Shown here piece after piece: positions 12,902 to 23,100 of a DNA stretch of 64,000 nt. This DNA is from Anoplopoma fimbria (lineage: Eukaryota > Chordata > Actinopteri > Perciformes > Anoplopomatidae): positions 21,489,421-21,553,420 of the forward strand of contig NC_072462.1 of the NCBI RefSeq assembly GCF_027596085.1. Reading direction: 5' to 3'. The notes under the pieces were generated by a model, which saw only the letters and a program-made list of their open reading frames with translations, did not search any database and was not told where the DNA came from. The position numbers were made by a program, and so were the translations under genes. Position 1 is the first letter of the stretch; each line of letters begins with the position of its first letter.

Positions 12902-12988
12902 GTTAGCATGCTAGCGGTTAGCTACCAGAGAGCTGTTAGCATGCTAGCGGTTAGCTACCAGAGAGCTGTTAGCATGCTAGCGGTTAGC
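12902..12988. repeat. 33-bp tandem repeat, 2.6 copies
   Basis: Each unit starts GTTAGCATGCTAGCGG and contains GTTAGCTACCAGAGAGCT; copies start at 12902, 12935 and 12968 and are identical by eye. It derives from the TTAGCATGCTAGC motif of the dispersed repeat family. Located in the zfand5 first intron. Confidence 0.9.
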
Positions 12989-13342
12989 ACTGCTGTTGCC
13001 TTTGCTTTGTCTGTTCTTTGTTCGAGCTGCAGATTAACTTATATTAACAATACCTCACAACAAGGAGCTTTTACGTGTATTCACACTGAACTGTCACGTC
13101 CAGATCCTCTGCTTTAGTTAAGGTGTTGTTGAAAAGCAAAGCTGTGTTTTCAGCTGTTTATTAGCCAACTTAGCTTATGTTTAAGAAGCTCAAGTTACAT
13201 TTAATATCACAACCTCGCAGTCCGATAATAAAAACAGTTTTCAACACGTGTTAATAACCCAACGAGGGTTTATTTAACAGGAAGCAGTCAGATGGACGTG
13301 GACGTCGAGGCTAGCACCGACCCCTGTCACACAACCACGTCC

Positions 13343-13380
13343 GCTAGCTAGCTAGCTAACTTTAGCTAGCTAGCTAGCTA
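13343..13380. repeat. (GCTA)n palindromic repeat beside the zfand5 exon 1 donor
   Basis: Two blocks of four GCTA units lie either side of 'actt', so the region is largely self-complementary. It lies about 12 bp inside intron 1 from the donor at 13393-13394. Confidence 0.85.
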
Positions 13381-13394
13381 CGAGGTGGACTCAC

Positions 13395-13560
13395 CGTCTG
13401 TGGGAGAAACGTGTCTTGAACCTGTCGGGTCGACGGGACGACGACACTCACATCGGGGCTGAACAACTAGGGCCGTCTAGGTGGGTCGTGGTTTGTGTAC
13501 ACTGACTTCACGGCCGTCCTCTGTCGCTGCTCTGCGGGGGCATCTGTTTTGTTTTACGTG
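13395..13560 (-). promoter_or_regulatory. zfand5: zfand5 non-coding first exon and CpG-rich promoter
   Basis: A consensus donor (CAGACG|gtgagt, exon edge at 13395) lies in a GC- and CpG-rich patch reaching about 13.65 kb. It is the only CpG-rich region upstream of the zfand5 coding start, so I take it as exon 1 and promoter. The exact transcription start is not visible; 13460 is an estimate. Confidence 0.55.
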
Positions 13561-13868
13561 GTGCGTTTGCGTGCTCGCTTTTCCGGTGGACGTCACGGAA
13601 ATTGTGACTCTGTGATTGGAAGGCAGCAGTGTTGTAAAGCCGCGGCGAGGTTGTATGCCATTACAAACCAGTTAACCTTGTTTATACAGCTTTTAGATAA
13701 GACCATAGCTTCGATGGTATTGTTGGTGCTTATCGGTCAATCTTCATGTAATCATGTATCTGTGACGTTTACAGCCAGAGAAAACAGGTGTTGCCTTCAA
13801 ATGCTCCTCGTAAACCCCAGCTACCCCATGAGACGTCTGTACATCCACGGTTGAGCTCTGATTGCTCT

Positions 13869-14030
13869 GATTATAATATAATATAATATATAATATAATA
13901 TAAATATAATAAATATAATATAATATAAGATAATATAATATATATAAGATAATATATAAAAATAAAAATAAATATAATAAAATATAATAAATATAATATA
14001 AAAATATAAATAAAATAAAACAAGTATTAT
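13869..14030. repeat. AT-rich (ATAAT/ATATA) low-complexity repeat
   Basis: Almost only A and T, built from taatataatata-type units. The open frame on the minus strand here encodes only Tyr/Ile/Leu repeats and is not a gene. Confidence 0.95.
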
Positions 14031-14373
14031 AAATAAGCAATAAAAAAAACAAAAAAAACAATAACTGAAATATTATATTTACAGACAGAGAAAAAAAAAC
14101 AACAACTATTTTAACTATTTTTAACTTTTTAACTATTATTATTATAACAAGGTGAGATATTATAATATCTCACCTTGTTCTTTGATATGTCACAGGTCCT
14201 GCTCCCAGTAGACCACAAGACACTAAAAACCTCAATACAAATACACTGTGTAATACAATAGTTATAATAGTTTCTGTCTGTGTATATAATATTTCAGTTA
14301 CTGTGGATTCTTTACTGTTTTTTAATTGCTCATTTGCTTATTTATAAAACTTATTTTTGATCTTGTTTTTTTA
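14031..14373. repeat. Partial direct copy of the adjacent fold-back element
   Basis: From 'aataagcaataaaa' through the 34-bp palindrome at 14146-14179 to 'gatcttgttttttta' this matches 14530-14930 closely. The right copy has an extra ~40 bases near 14707-14745. Confidence 0.8.
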
Positions 14374-15011
14374 AGATAAGATAAGATAAGATAAGATAAT
14401 CCTTTATTAGTCCCAGCAGCGGGGAAATTTGCAGACTTACAACAGCGTAGCGTAAAGTGCACACAAGAGACATAGTAGAAGAAGACAAGCTAAAAAAAAA
14501 ATAAAAATAAAATAAAATAAAACAAGTATTATAAATAAGCAATAAAAAAAAAACAGTAGAAAAAAACAACAATAACTGAAATATTATATTTACAGACAGA
14601 GAAAAAAACAACAACTATTTTAACTATTTTTAACTTTTTAACTATTATTATTATAACAAGGTGAGATATTATAATATCTCACCTTGTTCTTTGATATGTC
14701 ACAGGTCCTTCCCTCCTGCTGCTGTCGGGTTGCACAACCAGCTCTGCTCCCAGTAGACCACAAGACACTAAAAACCTCAATACAAATACACTGTGCAATA
14801 CAATAGTTATAATAGTTTCTGTCTGTGTATATAATATTTCAGTTACTGTGGATTCTTTACTGTTTTTTAATTGCTCATTTGCTTATTTATAAAACTTATT
14901 TTTGATCTTGTTTTTTTACTATGTCTCTTGTTTGCACTATCCTATGCTGCTGTAATCCTGTAAATTTCCCTGCTGCGGGACTAATAAAGGATTATCTTAT
15001 TTTATCTTATC
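14374..15011. mobile_element. Fold-back element: two inverted copies of a LINE-like 3' end
   Basis: The left edge is (GATAA)n followed by 'tcctttattagtcccagcag'; the right edge is its reverse complement 'ctgctgcgggactaataaag' followed by ATTATCTTATTTTATCTTATC. Internal motifs such as 'caagagacatagta' and 'aactgaaatattatat' also recur inverted. A perfect 34-bp palindrome with arms AACAAGGTGAGATATTA lies near the centre (14655-14688). The edge motif resembles the 3' ends of fish CR1/L2-type LINEs with TTATC tails (inference). Confidence 0.75.
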
Positions 15012-15285
15012 TCCCCTTGAAGAGGTCAATGAAGGGAACAGTCCTCAAAGTATAGGACCATCATACATGGATACTGATCAGGTCTAGGCACAGGCTCAGA
15101 AGCATAGGGGTCAGGGGACCCAGGGCAAAAGTCTCCAGAAGTGGGGATGTCCTAAATCCAAATCCAAGACTTGAATCACAATTTCCGTGTTCCTTTATAC
15201 AAATACAAGCCAATCAAAAATCCATAAAACTCAATGACAAGCACCAGCACTTCACAATCAGCTGTATTAGCCATATATACTATAT

Positions 15286-15492
15286 ATAAAGGCCCAGCTT
15301 TCAGATTGAAAACCAAAAGTTAAAAACGTGTGGCATGTTTTCAAAAAGGATCAGTAAAAAAAGCATACATGATATTCAGTTGGTTATCACGCAAATCACT
15401 GACATTGTCCTTGGCGTGCAGCTCCTTCAGTCACATTAAAAAAAGTTTAAGTTACAACTGTACAAATCAGCACATGGTGCCAAACACATATA
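15286..15492 (-). repeat. Reverse-oriented copy of part of the ccnb1 3'UTR
   Basis: The reverse complement matches 19477-19683, the first ~200 bp after the ccnb1 stop codon. Shared stretches include 'ggcaccatgtgctgattt', 'gtacagttgtaacttaaac', 'aatatcatgtatgctttt' and 'tttcaatctgaaagctgg'. By eye there are only scattered differences. No coding exon of ccnb1 is included. Confidence 0.85.
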
Positions 15493-16126
15493 TACTAGGA
15501 ATTTGACTCTGTTTTTTCCGTTGCTCTCAACATATATACAAAGAAATACAAAAAAAAAAAAAAAGACAACAAAGAGGGACAGATGTAAGCATAAACACTT
15601 CACTACTATGTTCATATAAATACAAATGCAAAAGTACAGCTATAAATATAAAACACAAAAAAAACAATGACAAGCACCAGCTTATTCATGACTACATAAC
15701 TGATTCTATTTAAAAGCTGTTTCAACTTGAATGGCAAAGCATTTTGAGTTGTGTGGGTAAGAAGCTCCACATATTGAACCCCCACACAAAATATAGCTGT
15801 ATATTCAAAGTAGAGCAACTTGAAGATATGTTTGACAGCAGAATAGCTGTTTGGTGATCTTGTAGTTAAGACGTATTTAAGAAATAGAAAATAAAAAATA
15901 ACTGGGCATTAAATTATTGTCTTTGTTTTTAGGGTGTGGGGGGGGGGATAAGGAATCGAAAACTAATTACAAAGATGATTACAAAGCCAACCTGCGAGCA
16001 ATCTGGGGTTTAAACGAAAACACAAGTAAATGCTTTAACTTCCGGATTATATTCTTTCTTTTTGTTACAGCACAGTTCTTCTTTTTTTGGGTTTATAAAC
16101 GTGTTCACTAAATATGTCGTTGATGT

Positions 16127-16440
16127 AGAGCAGGGGTGTCAAACTCAAATACACAGTGGGCCGAAATAAAGAAATTGATACAAGTCAAGGGCCAGATGGG
16201 TTCAACGTTTATTGAAAACTTATTGAAAGAACCTTAGTGCACATATTGAACCTGGAACTAACAAGGCCTATAGAGTATTGCCTATAAAACAACATTAATT
16301 ATGAAATAAATGAAATAAAAATTATAAATAATACATAAATAAATAAAAATAAAAGTAATAAAATCAGTTTCATTAATTGCTTATGGCTCTACATTGTAGA
16401 GAAAAAAAATAAAAGGAACGTCAAATTTAGATAGTGTAAA
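16127..16440. repeat. Old transposon fragment with 'caggggtgtcaaactc' end
   Basis: The 'gtagagcaggggtgtcaaac' start, then 'acacagtgggccgaaata' and 'agggccagatgggttcaacg', is typical of a widespread fish repeat related to hAT-like DNA elements (recognised from memory, not searched). The remainder is AT-rich. It lies just upstream of the ccnb1 promoter. Confidence 0.6.
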
Positions 16441-16474
16441 AATGAGAATAAGCAAGACTTAGCCGGAAACAGGA

Positions 16475-16689
16475 AGAGAGCCAATCTAAATCATGTGACC
16501 ACTGGTCGTCTGGGGAACGCATTTGAAACCGATGCGCTGAGCCAATCAAATTGCTCGGAGGATTCAGGGCTCAGCCAATCAGCTTGCAGTAAGCGAGGAT
16601 TTAAACCAAGACGGCGAAGGTGAAAGTTACACCGCTTCATTCAGTCTCCATTACGAGTCTCCGCCCGTTGAAGCAACACACGTTTCGAA
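16475..16689 (+). promoter_or_regulatory. ccnb1: ccnb1 promoter and 5'UTR: CCAAT boxes and CHR-like sites
   Basis: Three CCAAT boxes (16481, 16542-16546 and 16575-16579) precede the start; the last two are 33 bp apart. TTTGAA (16522-16527) and TTTAAA (16600-16605) match cell-cycle homology region (CHR) cores. Spaced NF-Y boxes followed by a CHR is the known layout of G2/M genes bound by NF-Y and DREAM/B-MYB complexes. No TATA box at a suitable place is needed. The coding start is at 16690. Confidence 0.65.
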
Positions 16690-19471
16690 ATGGCTCTTCG
16701 AGTGACCAGAGTACGTACTTTAAGTTGTTTGTTTTCTATTTCTCATTCATCTATTATGACTGTTGGACGTGTTTATTTTTAATTTTTTTTTTATAAGATG
16801 CAATGTTGTCGTGCAACTGTTCCATCATATGAATGCGACCCAAGGACGGCAGCGTGCAAATTGCATTAACTTTTGATTATTTCCATTTGTTTTACCGTAG
16901 AACCGCTTGGCTTCTACCAGGACTGACCTCGGGGGAAAGCCTGCCAGGTCACCGGGCCCGCAATGAAGCCCCGAGCAGCGCTGGGAGAAATCGGAAACAT
17001 CCCAGTTAACAAAGAAGTACAGAAAAAGGTAAGTAGTTATATCATGTCTTCATATGTATAAGTAAAGCCTTGTGTACTGTGGATGTAACAGCTGGGCCTA
17101 TAGAAGGCATTAATGTGTGTGTGGGCAAACCAGTTTTAACAAATTAAAAATTGTGCCATTAATGTTACCACCTTATGCAACCACTTGAGTAAGTAGGGCT
17201 GTATCTACTGATTTATATATTTTGTTGCCTTCTGCAAGATGAGGACATTTCTTCTTTAAGGTTGCATGTTCAAAGAGCCCATGGTTATGTCCTGTCTCTG
17301 CGTTGTAGGCCAGGCACTCAAAAACCTACATTACATTACATTACAGTCATTTAGCAGACGCTTTTATCCAAAGCGACTTACAGGAAGTGTATTCAACATA
17401 GGTATTCAAGAGAACTACTAGTCACCAGAAGTCATAAGTGCATCTCCTTTCTTAAACAAGCATCTCAAAGCATAAACCAGAGCAAAAGTATAGTGCAGAG
17501 GCAAATTACTACGAAAGGCAGATTACTACGAAACCTAGAATGTTTTACTGTTAAAAATTGATAAATCTCAATATTTAAGAAAGTAAAATCTGTTTTTAAT
17601 TATAGAGTTTTAATTCTCTATTAAGCTTTAACTTCAGATTTCTCTCTTTTTTCATTTAGGCTGTCAAGACAGAGGCTGTTAAGAAGACCAAAGTCGCCAC
17701 CAAAAAAGCAGTTGTTGAACAACCAAAACCAGAAAATGTTGTTCCTGCTAAACTGGAGCCGGAGCCAGAGGTGCAGGTGAGTTATATGGCAACTGCTATC
17801 TGGTCATTAAGACACAAATGACTGCTGGGTGTGGTGCTTCAGTTTGTTTGAACTCTGGGTGGGATTTCCATGGTTCCAGGTTCTCCCTGAGCCAGCATCC
17901 CCAACTCCAATGGAGACCTCTGGCTGTGCGCCTGCTGACCTCTGCCAAGCATTTTCTGATGTCATGCTTCACAGCGCTGTCAGGGATGTGGATGCAGAGG
18001 ACTATGACAACCCCATGCTCTGCAGCGAATATGTAAAAGAAATCTACAAGTACCTCAGACAGCTAGAGGTAAGCAAAATAAAAATTTAAAATTCTTATAT
18101 CCTCCCCATGCATTTTCCCCCTCCCTTCAATTTTAACCAGTTTCTTGTCTCTTCAGGTTGAGCAGAACGTCAGACTCTCTTATCTGCAGGGACAGGAGGT
18201 TACTGGTAACATGCGGGCGATTCTCATTGACTGGCTAGTGCAAGTGAGCCTAAAGTTCCGTCTTCTGCAAGAGACGATGTACATGACTGTGGGAATCATT
18301 GACCGCTTTCTACAGGTGAGTAACGGTACCAAAATGAAGCCCATTTGTTACTTTCTCTGCAAGAAACACTACTACCCTATGGGGAAGAAGAAAAAAAATC
18401 CTGACTACAAGCCACCCCAGTTTATAAAATGTGATTGACCCTCAAACAGGAGCACCCAGTCCCCAAAAAGCAGCTTCAGCTGGTCGGCGTTACTGCCATG
18501 TTCCTTGCTTCCAAATACGAGGAGATGTATCCCCCAGAGATCTCAGACTTTGCCTACGTGACGGACAGGGCTTACACCACAGCCCAGATCAGAGACATGG
18601 AGATGACTATTCTTCGGGTGCTCAATTTCCAACTGGGCCGCCCTCTTCCCCTGCAGTTCCTGAGAAGGGCTTCAAAGATTTACGAGGTTTGTACCTGCAT
18701 CTTAAACCAGCAGAAACATGATTCAGTGAGAGCTTTGGTAGAAGTTTACCAGCTGCTAACGTCTGTTCCTTGCTCGTCTCATCCTAGGTAACTGCTGAGC
18801 AACACACCCTGGCCAAATACCTCCTGGAGCTCACCATGGTTGACTATGAGATGGTTCACTTCCCGCCTTCCATGTTGGCATGTGCCTCTTTGGCTCTTAC
18901 CCTCAAGATCTTGGATGCTGGAGAATGGGTGGGTTTCCTTATTCCAACTCGTATAGCTCGCATAATGGGGGTTTTTGAGCCAGCATAGCAATATTGGCCG
19001 ATATCATGAACTCTAAAAGACTTGTCAAGGCTACCGTGTATCGCCAAGTGGGGTGTTTAATTAAAAGATGGTTTAGCTGTGGAAGTCTTCAGAAGGTAAA
19101 GTTGTCTGAAATGTTTTCTCAGGATGTGACACTGCAGCACTACATGGACTACACGGCAGAGAGTTTGATTCCTGTGATGGCACACATTGCCAAGAATGTT
19201 GTGAAGGTGAACGAAGGGCTGACCAAACACATGGTATTTATTTATTTTTTTACAACATTTACTGTTGACTTAACTGGAACTTTAGCCTCTTAGCCACAAG
19301 GCACATCAATGAAGATCCTTAATATTGCACGACAGTATAGCTTAATTTATTTTACTTGTCTTGCAGGCCATTAAAGGAAAGTACTCGACTTCGAAGCAGA
19401 TGAGGATTGCCACCATCTCGCAGCTCAAGTCGTCAGTGGTGAAAGATCTGGCAACGCAGCTCACCCAGTGA
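16690..19471 (+). CDS. ccnb1: G2/mitotic-specific cyclin B1, nine exons, with an apparent frameshift in exon 2
   Basis: Exons: 16690-16710, 16901-17028, 17660-17776, 17880-18068, 18157-18315, 18450-18686, 18788-18928, 19123-19233 and 19367-19471 (TGA). All introns have GT-AG ends and all lie between codons. The MALRVTR start, destruction box RAALGEIGN, cyclin-box core [13 protein letters not shown] and [13 protein letters not shown] identify cyclin B1, the activator and targeting subunit of CDK1 destroyed by APC/C at anaphase. Exon 2 is 128 bases; every other exon is a multiple of three. Read from MALRVTR, the frame hits TGA at 16964, while the conserved frame resumes one base over. One base is missing near the G5A3 run at 16931-16938; with it the protein would be 402 residues. 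If the loss is real, ATG at 16963 gives a 374-residue form that keeps the destruction box. Confidence 0.93.
17331..17525 (-). mobile_element. Truncated LINE-type 3' end in ccnb1 intron 2, reverse orientation
   Basis: Starts with the ATTAC tail repeats, then 'agtcatttagcagacgc' and 'tatccaaagcgacttac', and continues with sequence matching the reverse complement of about 12150-12348. A possible short target duplication (AAACCTA) lies at both edges. Confidence 0.75.
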
Positions 19472-20160
19472 GATGCCAATGTGTTTGGCACCATGTGCTG
19501 ATTTGTACAGTTGTAACTTAAACTTTTTTTTAATGTGACTGAAGGGGCTGCACACCAAGGACAATGTCAGTGGTTTGTGGGATAACTAACTGAATATCAT
19601 GTATGCTTTTTTTTACTGATCCTTTTTGAAAGCATGCCACAAGTTTTTAACTTTTGGTTTTCAATCTGAAAGCTGGGCCTTTATAATGGATAGCCCACAT
19701 ACAATGGCAGTTTAGTCTTGGGAAATGACTTGCTCTGCAGTGAACCATGTCACCTTATATACCAAACATGAGATTCAGTTGGCAACAGACAACTCCAATG
19801 CAACACCGTTCATTAATGCACTACTTGCCAACTGAAACCTCAGCTGCATGTCCTTGAGCATATATTTATATTCCACACTTGAATGTACTTGCTCTATAAT
19901 TTTACAAAGTCCCAAATTTATATCACTGACAAGCTATTTTTATTGCTTAGAAACTGCTGCCAAGTGGATGCAAATTTAAAACTTGTGACATGATCTAAAA
20001 TGGTCACCAATATAGGGGCCAGTGTATGGGTGTGGCTTTTTTTTTATAATGGGATTGTTTTCTTAATCCATGTAAAATGTACAGCAATGCTTTTATGGTT
20101 TTACATTCTTAAATGTCTTGTTCCTAAAGCCTCTATTAAATGGTTCTAACCAGATGTATG
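19472..20160 (+). other. ccnb1: ccnb1 3'UTR with cytoplasmic polyadenylation elements
   Basis: Follows the TGA. TTTTTAT motifs at 19937-19943 and 20041-20047 match the cytoplasmic polyadenylation element; the second is 88 bases before the ATTAAA signal at 20135-20140. Cyclin B1 mRNA in fish and frog oocytes is translated on maturation through such elements (established for the gene). Confidence 0.65.
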
Positions 20161-23100
20161 CAGCCATGTCATTAATGTTGATCACCACTAGAGGTCACTC
20201 TAAGCTCAAAGTTGCTTTCCCCTGTCAAGTTCTGCCTGGTGTGTCGGCTTGACCTGAGAAATCAAAAAATGATCCGATGGTTCAGTAAATCGGGGGGATG
20301 CTTACGTTACTGAGCTACTTGATTTCCAGGGCTAGCTTGAAAGGAATCTGTCAGTACAATAGTGTTTCATATCTAAAATTGTTTTGTTATGCATGCTTTT
20401 CAGTAAGTGTTGGCCACATTTTCAGAAAAACTTTTTTTTTTTTTTATATATAAATTGCCCTTGGGTAAGATTATTTTCATCTGCAAAAATGTCACACTTG
20501 GTACATATTGGTTTCAATTGTGTTTAAAAAAAAATAAAATAATAATTCACAAGCCAGTGGACCTCAACAACCACTCCAACTTGTGATGATAGGAAAACCA
20601 CAGGGATTACTTGAGGGCTCTACTCTGTTGTGCCAGGTCCCTGAAACTAGTGCTAAATGGAATTCGGCCATCAATCTGTTTTTTCCAACTTTGACTTGTC
20701 AAAATGTCATCTGTGCAAAAGGCTTGAGCAGGGCAGCTTTACCATAACACTGGAGCTGCAGCAGTTGTCATAAAACAAGTACCTTGACTTTCCTTTAAGG
20801 CATGTAGTTCACTGACTTTGCATATCCAGAAGATTTACCATACGAGGAAATGTTTACAATCCATTGCAAACCCCCTTCAGTCGACTGACTGTCAGCATAA
20901 TCTTTAATGCTTGTAAGACATGTAGGTCTTGTGAGGTGCAGATGCAAAGGCTCCTCACAACTTCAGTTACATCACAACAAGTATTTTAAAATCTAATGGA
21001 CAGAGCAGAGTGGGAGCTATTATCACTTAAACCCATTCACAGCTGAGACCCTGTCCATCCTCCTACCCCCAGGGGGACACAGGACAGCTTTGCTGTACAA
21101 GACCATCTGCACAACACGAGTCACTGTGTACATCATCGGGATCACAAGGCCAACACTCCTAAAGGCCGGCTGGATGACAGCTTGAATGCATCTGCTGCTG
21201 TATAGGCCGAGACCGCAGAAAGGGGAATAACATTATTTGGCTCGTTCCTTTAGAGTTCATTTAGTGTTTAAGTTCCACATAAAAAAATCAGTGCTACTTA
21301 AAGCTGTCTTTTGAGGTACAAACCCAGACAAACCATGCTTTGATAGTTATTAAAGTTAAATAATGCCAAACTGTTGGACAGAGCACTGTCCATCTGTTAC
21401 CTGACATAATGACATTGAGACAGTAATGCTGACACTAAGATCTTTTATCCATTCAGCTCTGAGCCTTCTGTTGTTTTCCACAGAGACACATAATTAGCCT
21501 CAGCTATCCTGGAAAGCCGGGCCTTTAAACCCACAAGATCATACTGAGAATTCATACTTGGAGGCTGAGGTCATGACTGGACAGCCATATCGGTTTACAA
21601 GACCGGTTCCTCCTGTGCGGGTCTCTAAACCATCCACTTGCAGCTGCCTGGAACACTTTTTGGCCTTTTTGACGAGGATTCAGCTGTGTGACATTATGAT
21701 GGAAATGTGAACATAGGGGCTGTGCAGTTCAAGACAACTCAGCAACACATAAACACACAAGTAACCTTACTGTAAAATGCTTAAAGGGTCATTTCACGCA
21801 AATTACAGAAAACCAAACATTTCATCAGTCAACCCTTGTATCTAGCCATGCAAATAGTTTTGGCTTTATGTGCAGGGTTAAAGGACAGCCTCTGAGAGTC
21901 ACTTCACAGTTTACATGTCTGATTCAGAAAACACTTTCCTTCTGGGATGTCAATGACTTTCCTTCTGGGATGTCAATGACCGACATAGTAACCAGAGCTG
22001 ATAGAGAGTCTGTTTGAAACCACTCCAGTATTAGTCATATAAACATAAACACAGACCCAAGATCCCCTACAATCAATCTTGGAACCCATTGGCTATCGGT
22101 CTGACGATGGATAAGCCTCAGTGGACAACGGTCTATATTTCTGGGGTTCTGGTATAGCTGTGGAAATATACCGGCCAAGACTTCGTTCTCCATGCGCTGC
22201 TCATTATTTACAGTCCAATTAGCAACTTGAGATGCGAGACTGGAGTTGAGAGATGATGTGTATGACCGGATTGTTTCTCAAGTAGCCAGTTTATAAGGCT
22301 AATTTTAAATCAATAAAAATCGTCGTCCGATGATAGTCGGTGGGTTCCCAGATTGCATTTCAGTAAATGTGATCTGCCTCTTTTGCTTTCCACACGGACT
22401 GTTACCTGCATTCAACCACAGCCTGAATTTGTTGACATCTTTGGATCAAAGTGAAATATTTTAACATGGATGGATTGGCACATACATTTGCACAGACATT
22501 CATCAGACCCAGAAAACAGATCCTAATAACGTTGGTGATCCCCTGAATTCATAACAAGACACATTGACATTTTTGTTTTTTATTAAAATATCTTTCAAGG
22601 TTTTTAGCTCAGCAGTCTATTATTTATGATAGAGTTATCAGATTATGATTGTTTCTGTAGCCTTTATTTTTTTAACAAGCCTTTAGCGAGGCGTTATCGT
22701 AGTGTGTATTAAGACTGAGCTGACAACAGCGTTCTCAGTCACCAGTTAGAGGAGCTCCACTGCTTAGAGGCTACTGTATTCCTTTGGTAGAAAGTAGTTC
22801 CAATTAAATAACAAGGGTTTTACGATCATCTAGAGTAATTTATTCCATTGACCTCTATTGAATAAGTTGAGCAGCATCATCAGAGCGGATATCTCAAATT
22901 CAATGTGTGCGATACAAATAAAACTGCTTGGCTAGATACCACATTTAATGATAGAATATGTTCGGTGACCCAACTACTTCAGTGACAGAGTGTACAATCC
23001 CCAAGACTTGATGGCCTTAAAAGATCTCAAGTGATAATTTAACAATTACAGTAGTATGAGAACCTTCATGCATTACTGCACATTCCAATGTCCTTAAAGC

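Larger units (their letters stand above)
13561..16470. other. Repeat-dense spacer between divergent zfand5 and ccnb1
   Basis: Holds an ATAAT-type AT-rich microsatellite (13869-14030), a large inverted-repeat element with an extra partial copy, a reversed fragment of the ccnb1 3'UTR and an old transposon fragment. No exon is supported. The two genes are transcribed away from each other. Confidence 0.7.

Noticed and set aside
13744..14614. Tyr/Ile/Phe-rich open frames
   Set aside because: They are translations of AT-rich microsatellite and retroposon tail.
21936..21981. 22-bp tandem duplication (ttccttctgggatgtcaatg unit)
   Set aside because: A simple two-copy slippage event with no sign of function.
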